Of a stretch of 64,000 nt of DNA, positions 57,944 to 64,000 are shown piece by piece (position 1 is the first letter of the stretch; the number at the start of each line of letters is the position of its first letter). Source of the DNA: a bacterium (lineage in GTDB: Bacteria; Vulcanimicrobiota; Xenobia; Xenobiales; JADMJV01); contig JAFEBA010000010.1 in assembly GCA_018266105.1 (NCBI GenBank), positions 5,001 through 69,000 of the forward strand, written 5' to 3'. A program made the translations under genes and the position numbers. Under the pieces are notes generated by a model, which saw nothing but the letters and a program-made list of their open reading frames with translations, was not told the origin of the DNA and ran no database searches.

Positions 57944-59407
57944 CTACCGTCTTAGCTGTCGTGTGAAGTCACGCCAGCCCTCGGGCATGTGGCCCGGAGA
58001 ATAGGTGTCGAACGAGATCGTTCCATGCCCGGTCATGGCCAGAACGGCCTGATTAAGAGCCTGGCGAGCAGCCAAAACCTCTGGTATTTCCGGCAGGTTG
58101 GCCAGAAAGCTGCCCAGGTCAACCGTGTTCTTACTGCTGGTGTCGGTCCGTTCGCTGGCCTGCAGGGCCTGTCTGGCCAGGCTCAGGTCCGAACCCTGCA
58201 GAGACCTGCCCAACTTGTCCAAGCTGGGCAGCAGTCGGTCTCTGAGGGCCTGCAAATCCACTGCCACCAGAGATTCGGCCGGACGCCCCTTGGCTCCCGA
58301 CTGCACCAAAGCCGTTGCCAGAGCTTTTGGATCCTCAGGAAACTCAGATTTCCCGAACATCGACTGAAGCGGGAAACCGGAGGCTCGAACCGTGTGTTCC
58401 GAACAGACCACCACTTTGGCAGAATCAGCCAGCTTGATCAGGGCTTCGATCTGGCCGCCATTGCAGGCGTCCAGCATGACCAGTTCGGCTCCGCGCACGC
58501 TCTTGCCCAGGTCTTGGAAATAGAGGCCGGCTGCCTTGTCTTGATAACCATGACCGGAGATGTAAATAATGTGACGGGACTGCGGCCAGTTGCTGAGCGA
58601 TTTTTGCCAGGCTTCGTCAAAACGGGCCTTGGATGGGCCGGCCGCCTGGAAAGTCACCTGGACGCGCTGAGAGGGTAAACCTCCCAACTCGACCTTGCGT
58701 GTCATCGCCCCCCAGTGCTCGGAAATATCCTGGCGATTGCTATAGGCTGCCAGCCCTCCACCGGCCATCATGATGCCGCCCATCAAGAGCATAGGCGGAT
58801 TGATTCCGTGAACCAGGCCGGCCACACAGGCCCCCAGCCCTCCCAAAGCCGCCGCTCCCATCGCAAGTGGAAGTCCGGCCTGGGCCAGATGGCTGAGTTT
58901 GCTCCCTTGGAACAGCACGCCTTGTACCTGGACAGGCGTGCCCCCGGCCAAAAACTTGTTGAAGTTCAGCGGTTGGCGTTCCACCCCGCGCGCGATGTTG
59001 GGAGCCGTAGCGTCGCCGAAGTAGGTAATGGTCAGAGGCTGCTCACTGGTGCGGTCTGGCTGCTCACTCAGGGCGGCCAGGGACAGTGCGGGTTGATTGA
59101 TATCTCCCAGTTGAATGTGGCCACCGTCGCCCAGGGGGCTCCAGTCCTTGCAGGGGAGCCCGTTGACCAGGGTATTTTCTCCGCGCACCTGTAGAGTACC
59201 TTCGCGCCAGCGTGCCTCGGCGTGTTTGGGCTCGGCTCCATCGCGGCGAATCAGGCAGCTGTCGCCACTTCCCAGCCAGAAGCTGGAACCGTCGGTCGGG
59301 AAGCTCAGTGCCTCTCCTTCTGGTGTGAGCAGGCGCAGCCGCGAGGGTTCCAGGCTGAGCGAATGCGCCGCCAGACGGACTTTAGAAGTTTGGGCCTGAA
59401 TGCGCAT
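57944..59407 (-). CDS. FHA-caspase-like (C11/C14-type) cysteine protease
   Basis: 487 residues from ATG 59407. N-terminal ~115 residues look like a divergent FHA domain (WLGSGDSCLIRRDGAEPKHAEARW, ENTLVNGLPCKDWSPLGDGGHIQLG). Two hydrophobic segments (~180-222) follow, then a caspase-fold domain with His286 in IIYISGHGYQ and Cys315 in VMLDACNGGQ, the catalytic pair of clostripain/caspase-like enzymes; KVVVCSEHTVRASGFPL is the substrate-loop strand. Combining a phosphothreonine reader with a protease and a membrane segment suggests a signal-triggered protease. Its start is 65 bases from the divergent helicase. Confidence 0.8.
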   Translation of the reverse strand: MRIQAQTSKVRLAAHSLSLEPSRLRLLTPEGEALSFPTDGSSFWLGSGDSCLIRRDGAEPKHAEARWREGTLQVRGENTLVNGLPCKDWSPLGDGGHIQLGDINQPALSLAALSEQPDRTSEQPLTITYFGDATAPNIARGVERQPLNFNKFLAGGTPVQVQGVLFQGSKLSHLAQAGLPLAMGAAALGGLGACVAGLVHGINPPMLLMGGIMMAGGGLAAYSNRQDISEHWGAMTRKVELGGLPSQRVQVTFQAAGPSKARFDEAWQKSLSNWPQSRHIIYISGHGYQDKAAGLYFQDLGKSVRGAELVMLDACNGGQIEALIKLADSAKVVVCSEHTVRASGFPLQSMFGKSEFPEDPKALATALVQSGAKGRPAESLVAVDLQALRDRLLPSLDKLGRSLQGSDLSLARQALQASERTDTSSKNTVDLGSFLANLPEIPEVLAARQALNQAVLAMTGHGTISFDTYSPGHMPEGWRDFTRQLRR

Positions 59408-59471
59408 CGCCCGAGTATAACACGACTTTTGTTTGGTAGGAAGGTTGAGTTGAGTTGAGGTAGTTTCAAGC

Positions 59472-61922
59472 ATGAGCCTTTCCGACGTACTCGAAGACTT
59501 GCTGGAAATTGAGGGCAAGCGCGACACTCTCACCCGAATCGAGAAGTTCCCAGCCAAACCGGCTGAGTTTGGGGCCTGGCCCGAGGTCTTGCGTCCGGAG
59601 ATCAAAGCTGCACTTCAGCAAAAGGGCATTGAAAGGCTCTATTCCCACCAGAGCCAGGCCATCGAGTCGGCCATCGCCGGTGAAAGCCTGGTGATCGTGA
59701 CTCCCACGGCTTCAGGCAAGACGCTCTGCTACAACCTTCCTGTCATCCAGTCCGTGCTCGAGGACCCTAATGCCCGCGCTCTCTATCTTTTCCCGACCAA
59801 GGCCCTGGCTCAGGACCAGATGGCTGAGCTCCAGGACGTGTGCAAGCGGCTGGAAGGTGTGAATTTAAACCTGGGAGCCTTCACCTATGACGGTGACACT
59901 CCGGCCGATGCACGCCGAGCCGTGCGATCTAAGGCTCACGTGGTCATTACAAACCCGGACATGTTGCACACCGGAGTGCTGCCTCACCACACCAAGTGGA
60001 GTCGTTTTTTCGGCAACCTGCGCTACGTTGTGGTGGACGAACTGCACACCTACCGGGGCGTTTTTGGCAGCCATCTGGCCAACGTTTTTCGGCGTTTACG
60101 CCGCATTTGCGAGTTTCACGGGTCCCGGCCCGTGTTCATCTGCTGCAGCGCCACCATCGCCAATCCTCGCGAGCTGGCCGAAGGCTTGCTCGAATCCGAG
60201 GTTCGCGCGATTACCGTCAGTGGCGCGCCCCAGGGTGAGAAGACCTTTCTCTTCTATAATCCCCCAATGCTCAACAAGGAACTGGGCATTCGGCGCTCCT
60301 ATGTTACCTCGGCGCGCCGACTGGCGGGCAAGTTTATCGAGAAGAATCACAAGACCATCCTGTTCACGGGCTCGCGCCTGAATGTAGAAGTCCTGACTCG
60401 ATACCTGAAAGACAAATTCGAACGGACTGAAGCCGATGAAGGCTTGATCCGCGGCTATCGAGGTGGATACCTGCCTGGCTTGCGCCGCGAAATCGAGAGC
60501 GGTTTGCGTCAGGGCAAGGTGCTGGCCGTGGTCAGCACCAACGCTCTGGAACTTGGCATCGATGTGGGCGGTCTGGATGTGGCTGTGCTGGCCGGCTATC
60601 CAGGCAGTGTGGCCAGCACCTGGCAGCAGGCGGGACGGGCCGGCCGGCGTCAGAGTTCCTCGGTTGTGGTGATGGTTGCGCGTAGCGATCCGTTGGATCA
60701 GTTCCTGATGCAGCACCCGGAATACTTCTTCGAATCGAGCCCCGAGCATGCCCGGATCAACCCGGACAATCCGGCCATCTTACTCAGCCATGTCAAGTGC
60801 GCGGCCTTCGAATTGCCGCTGGAAAAGGGCGAGCGCCTGGGAAGGGCGGATGTGGACGAGATTGCCCGCTACCTGGTCGAGAAACAGGTGGTGCACGAAT
60901 CAGGGGACCAGTTACACTGGGCTCAGGAAGTCTATCCGGCTGACCACATCAGTCTGCGTAGCGCCGGCCCGGAAAATTTCGTGATCATGGACATGGACCA
61001 AAACAATCGAGTGATCGCCGAGGTGGACTGGAATGCGGCTCGTTCGACCGTCTACGAAGATGCCATTTATATGTGCGAAGCCAAAACCTACAACGTCAAG
61101 CGTCTAGACTACGCCCAGCGGCGCGCCTATGTGCGGGCGGTGGAAGTGGACTACTACACTGACGCCATCACTTCCACCGCGGTCAAGGTGCTGGATAGTT
61201 TTCAAAGACAGTCGATTCCCGCAGAAGAACGGGTGGTTCGCGAGCACGGCGAGGTGCATGTGGCCTGGCGTGTGTCCGGCTTCAAGAAAATCAAGTTCTA
61301 TAGTCGGGAGAATGTGGGCTATGGGCAGGTGCATCTGCCGGACCACGAGATGCACACGACCTCCTTCTGGCTGACCTTTCGCGAGGAGTTTTTCCACGAT
61401 CTTGGCCTGGGTCGAGCCGACAGTCTGGAGGGTGTGGTGGGACTGGCCCATTGCCTGCATCACCTGGCTCCCCTCTACTTGATGTGCGATAGCCGGGACC
61501 TGGACCACTGCGTGGGCGAGCGGGCCGGCCGCTGGTTTGTCCGTCCGGAGGCCTCCTCTCAGGGGCGCTACGAGTTCGCTCTGGTCCCCACTGATGACAG
61601 CGATACGCAGGGGGAAAACTGGCTGCGCATCGGCGTGGAGGAGGGGGATAAGCTGGAAAGCCTGCCTTCAGAAGTTCTGGGTCGATTCGACCCGACTCTC
61701 TATCTCTACGACAGTATCCCTGGGGGAATGGGCCTGGCTTCTCAGCTCTATGACCTCTTTCCGGAGGTGCTTGAGCAGGCCTGTCAGATGTTGGAGAACT
61801 GCGCCTGCGAGGACGGTTGCCCCAGCTGCGTTGGTCCGCCTCTGGAAGTGGGAAGTCGAGCGCGCGCCTGCGCTCTGGCTATCGCCCGAAGTCTGCAAAA
61901 CCTGACGAAGTTGGCCCCTTAA
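59472..61922 (+). CDS. DEAD/DEAH helicase with DUF1998 (MrfA/Hrq1 type)
   Basis: 816 residues. Motif I TPTASGKTLCYNLP, II VVDELHTYRG, III CSATIANP, VI QQAGRAGRRQ. C-terminal DUF1998 region with CACEDGCPSCVGPP, the four-cysteine zinc site of MrfA-type helicases, which repair mitomycin-type DNA damage in Bacillus. Complete gene. Divergent from the FHA-caspase gene. Ends with a 44-base overlap with the converging TPR gene. Confidence 0.92.
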   Translation: MSLSDVLEDLLEIEGKRDTLTRIEKFPAKPAEFGAWPEVLRPEIKAALQQKGIERLYSHQSQAIESAIAGESLVIVTPTASGKTLCYNLPVIQSVLEDPNARALYLFPTKALAQDQMAELQDVCKRLEGVNLNLGAFTYDGDTPADARRAVRSKAHVVITNPDMLHTGVLPHHTKWSRFFGNLRYVVVDELHTYRGVFGSHLANVFRRLRRICEFHGSRPVFICCSATIANPRELAEGLLESEVRAITVSGAPQGEKTFLFYNPPMLNKELGIRRSYVTSARRLAGKFIEKNHKTILFTGSRLNVEVLTRYLKDKFERTEADEGLIRGYRGGYLPGLRREIESGLRQGKVLAVVSTNALELGIDVGGLDVAVLAGYPGSVASTWQQAGRAGRRQSSSVVVMVARSDPLDQFLMQHPEYFFESSPEHARINPDNPAILLSHVKCAAFELPLEKGERLGRADVDEIARYLVEKQVVHESGDQLHWAQEVYPADHISLRSAGPENFVIMDMDQNNRVIAEVDWNAARSTVYEDAIYMCEAKTYNVKRLDYAQRRAYVRAVEVDYYTDAITSTAVKVLDSFQRQSIPAEERVVREHGEVHVAWRVSGFKKIKFYSRENVGYGQVHLPDHEMHTTSFWLTFREEFFHDLGLGRADSLEGVVGLAHCLHHLAPLYLMCDSRDLDHCVGERAGRWFVRPEASSQGRYEFALVPTDDSDTQGENWLRIGVEEGDKLESLPSEVLGRFDPTLYLYDSIPGGMGLASQLYDLFPEVLEQACQMLENCACEDGCPSCVGPPLEVGSRARACALAIARSLQNLTKLAP

Positions 61923-64000
61923 CGTCTTCCCAGGCCCGGGCGGCTTCCTGCCGATGGTGTTCGCCCAGACCTTCCTCCTCCAGCCAGTCTCCCAGCAGAG
62001 TGTGGCAACGGTAGCGTTCCCAGGGGATGCCGGCCTGCTCCGCGCGTCGGGTGCATTCGCCCAGAATTTCAAAAGCGCGGCTGCGTTTGCCCTCGGCCAT
62101 CAGGGCCATGGCCTGCAGGCGTTTGAAAACAGGCCGGTAGAGACGCTGACCGCGGGTGGCCGCGTTCATTTCCTCGAGCATGGCCTGGGCGCCGGTGGGG
62201 TCATGAATCACCTGACCTTCCAGGGCCAGCACTCCAAAATGTAGGGTTTGATGGGGGAGTTCCTGAGCCTGCTTACAGGCTTCGTAATTACGGCTGGCCC
62301 GCTCGACAAGTTCGGGGTAGCGCTTGCTGGTCCACAGAAAATAGCAATTGGCCAGTTCGGCGATCAGGTCGAGATAGCTGGCCTGAAATTGTTCGCGCAG
62401 AGGATGGAGCTGGGCCAGGTAATTCTCGGCTGTCTCGGTCTGTTCGAGGGCAGAACTGGACCAGATCACCGTGCTCAAGGCCAGGGCCTCCTCAAAACGG
62501 TTACCCAGGCGGCGGGCCAGTTGCAGACCTTGGCAGCCGTACTGATAGGCCTCTCCGATACACCCCTGATGAAAGCAGACGCCATGGAGTTGCAGGAAGT
62601 TCTTGCACATGCCAGTGGCTAATCCCAGTCGATTGAGCATGTCTCGGGTGTCTTCCAGCACAACCTTAGCTTTACGAGTGGATCCTGACAGCAGCATCAA
62701 ATAGCCGGAATCGCTCATCAGCTGGGCTTTCGACTCGCTGTCAGGCAGGTTGGCCATGCGACTCATAGCGTTGTTGAGGCTGAGCAGGGCTCCGCCCGAC
62801 CATTTGAGTCTGCGCAGAGACCAGAAACCTCCGTAGATAAACGCCTGCGCCCAGCTCTCCTGGCGGTTCTGGCTGCGGCGAATCGCCAGGCGCATTTGGG
62901 CCACCACCAGATGGGTGAAATCGTCCAGCCAGCCCGGCGGGCGTAGAAGAAAGAGCACCCGCGACTGCCGTTCACACAGGCGCAGACCCTCCTCCAAAAT
63001 AGCCTGGGCTCTCTCCAGGTTCTTGCTCTTGAGTTTGGCCTGGCGCTCCAGTCCCCGATGATTGACCTCGAAGGATTCGCGCAGCCGTCCCAGGGTTTCA
63101 TAGGCCGCCCCCAATTTGCGCTGGCGGCGCAGAGAGTTGAGCGGGTCGGGATCGGCCGCTTCGGCTAAGGGAATCAGCTTTTCCAGAGCCTGCTGGGCGA
63201 AGCCCGCGCCCAGCATCGCGTCCGCCCAAAGCTCCTCCAACTCCCAGTGAGTCAGCGGTTGGGTTAGGGGAGGGAGGTTGGAAATTTCCTGAAGGCAGCG
63301 GCAGGCTTCTTCGTAGGCGTAGCTGCGCAGTGCCGCCTGGGAAGCGGCCAGAAAACTCAGCCCGGCCTTTTCGGGTTCACCGGCCAGGCCCCAGTGTTGC
63401 CCCACTTCCCAATGGGAGGCCTTCTCAGTGCGCTCAAGGTAAGCAGCGGCCCGCGCGTGGTAGCCTCTGCGCGCTCCCCAGGACATCGATTCCAGCACCA
63501 CCTCGGCTGTGCCCTGGCTGGCAATTTCGAAATCGCTCCCCTCGTTCAAAAGTCGTCTTTGCACCAGTTGAGCGCAGATCTCGTAGAGGGGCCGATCGGC
63601 CATGCCGCACAGGGCTTGCAGATGACGAAAAGCCAGAAGCGGCCCCAGAACCGCCGACATCCGCAGAACTTCCAGTTCCATCTCTCCCAGGCCCTCCAGG
63701 CGCTTGCGCAGAGCTGCCTGAAGACGGGCCGGAAGGCGCAAGGTCCCGCTACCCCAGGAGCTGGTTCCACTGGGAGTGCGGAAGTGCCAGCAGCCCTCGC
63801 GCCACTGCCAGGCGCCCCCCTCCACGCCCAAGCGTGCTAACTCCTGCAGATAGAGTGGCTTGCCCTCGGTCTCGTGGTGTAAAAATCGTAGAGTCTCGGG
63901 GTGCACTGCCTGATGGTCCAGCAAGCTCTCCAAGAATTGCTGAGCTTCATTGAGTTGGAATCCGCTCAGAGGAAGCAGGTGGGCGCTGCTCTGCTGTTCG
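61879..64000 (-). CDS. TPR-rich ATPase-linked regulator, N-terminus beyond window (partial)
   Basis: At least 707 residues and still open at the window edge (frame continues as HLLPLSGFQLNEAQQFLESLL). Begins in the window with a winged-helix-like/AAA C-lobe end (LPARLQAALRKRLEGLGEMELEVLRMSAVLG) followed by long helical TPR-type repeats to the C-terminus (QQALEKLIPLAEAAD, EAYQYGCQGLQLARRLG). The layout fits adenylate-cyclase- or kinase-linked STAND ATPases with AAA and TPR regions. The beginning, including any kinase or cyclase domain, is outside the window. Confidence 0.7.
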   Translation of the reverse strand, partial: EQQSSAHLLPLSGFQLNEAQQFLESLLDHQAVHPETLRFLHHETEGKPLYLQELARLGVEGGAWQWREGCWHFRTPSGTSSWGSGTLRLPARLQAALRKRLEGLGEMELEVLRMSAVLGPLLAFRHLQALCGMADRPLYEICAQLVQRRLLNEGSDFEIASQGTAEVVLESMSWGARRGYHARAAAYLERTEKASHWEVGQHWGLAGEPEKAGLSFLAASQAALRSYAYEEACRCLQEISNLPPLTQPLTHWELEELWADAMLGAGFAQQALEKLIPLAEAADPDPLNSLRRQRKLGAAYETLGRLRESFEVNHRGLERQAKLKSKNLERAQAILEEGLRLCERQSRVLFLLRPPGWLDDFTHLVVAQMRLAIRRSQNRQESWAQAFIYGGFWSLRRLKWSGGALLSLNNAMSRMANLPDSESKAQLMSDSGYLMLLSGSTRKAKVVLEDTRDMLNRLGLATGMCKNFLQLHGVCFHQGCIGEAYQYGCQGLQLARRLGNRFEEALALSTVIWSSSALEQTETAENYLAQLHPLREQFQASYLDLIAELANCYFLWTSKRYPELVERASRNYEACKQAQELPHQTLHFGVLALEGQVIHDPTGAQAMLEEMNAATRGQRLYRPVFKRLQAMALMAEGKRSRAFEILGECTRRAEQAGIPWERYRCHTLLGDWLEEEGLGEHHRQEAARAWEDVKGPTSSGFADFGR

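Noticed and set aside
1..64000. CRISPR arrays, tRNA or rRNA genes, insertion sequences, prophage
   Set aside because: No regularly spaced repeats, no cloverleaf or rRNA-like stretches, and no transposase, integrase or phage structural genes were seen on either strand.

Overview
The window reads as chromosomal DNA from a moderately GC-rich, diderm, probably aerobic bacterium of an uncultivated-type lineage. The diderm inference rests on an outer-membrane beta-barrel with a periplasmic coiled-coil stalk, TAT and Sec-exported enzymes and a Spy-like periplasmic protein. I cannot assign a phylum; the mix (F420-type LLM oxidoreductase, orphan microcompartment shell protein, FHA/kinase/caspase-like signalling, TerB plus Clp-type ATPases, SxtI-type carbamoyltransferase cassette) would fit deep lineages such as Vulcanimicrobiota/Armatimonadota-like bacteria, but that is inference. 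No rRNA, tRNA, CRISPR, prophage or insertion sequence was seen. Genes are tightly packed, and neighbours are very often joined by 4-base ATGA, GTGA, TTGA (and one CTGA) stop/start overlaps.

Layout. 0-2.5 kb: peptidoglycan-binding/CHAP-like protein, a possible frameshifted small gene, a small membrane protein and an EEP-family phosphatase/nuclease. 2.5-8.7 kb: a six-gene plus-strand operon (radical SAM enzyme, TAT-signal Pro-rich small protein, type II NADH dehydrogenase, DUF805-FAD oxidase fusion, methyltransferase, conserved membrane-anchored protein) closed by a large inverted-repeat terminator. 8.7-16.9 kb: scattered metabolic and small membrane genes, including two paralogous 22-23-residue hydrophobic peptides with matching upstream operator-like blocks. 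16.9-27.2 kb: a minus-strand block of corrinoid adenosyltransferase, TerB-like protein and three consecutive, translationally coupled, divergent ClpA/B-like AAA+ ATPases, two of which carry a C-terminal region resembling the PCRF domain of peptide release factors. 27.4-33.1 kb: a Ser/Thr kinase (possibly fused by a T-run indel to the next ORF), a zinc-ribbon coiled-coil protein, a glycine-rich protein and an ABCG-like exporter. 33.2-37.2 kb: a cupredoxin-like exported protein with a HAMP/class III nucleotide cyclase, then an ECF sigma/anti-sigma/Spy operon. 37.3-42.3 kb: orphan BMC shell protein with a 26-codon gene, PLP decarboxylase, SUI1-like factor, GH43 glycosidase, GST. 42.2-49.4 kb: a second cupredoxin module with a degenerate sensor kinase, an MFS-HEAT-cNMP-fold fusion and the beta-barrel. 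49.4-52.9 kb: SGNH hydrolase facing a carbamoyltransferase/small-membrane-protein cassette. 53-59.4 kb: ACT protein, two GT2 glycosyltransferases, 4'-phosphopantetheinyl transferase, FHA protein and an FHA-caspase-like protease. 59.5-64 kb: MrfA/Hrq1-type helicase and a partial TPR regulator running off the end.

Best candidates for undescribed biology: the TerB plus triple-Clp operon with release-factor-like C-termini; the twin micropeptides with duplicated operators; a 12-base motif AAATTGCTAATC present six times in the first 12.8 kb and nowhere else; the radical SAM/TAT-peptide pair; and the FHA-caspase operon. Two likely frameshifts lie in short homopolymer runs, so long-read assembly errors are possible.
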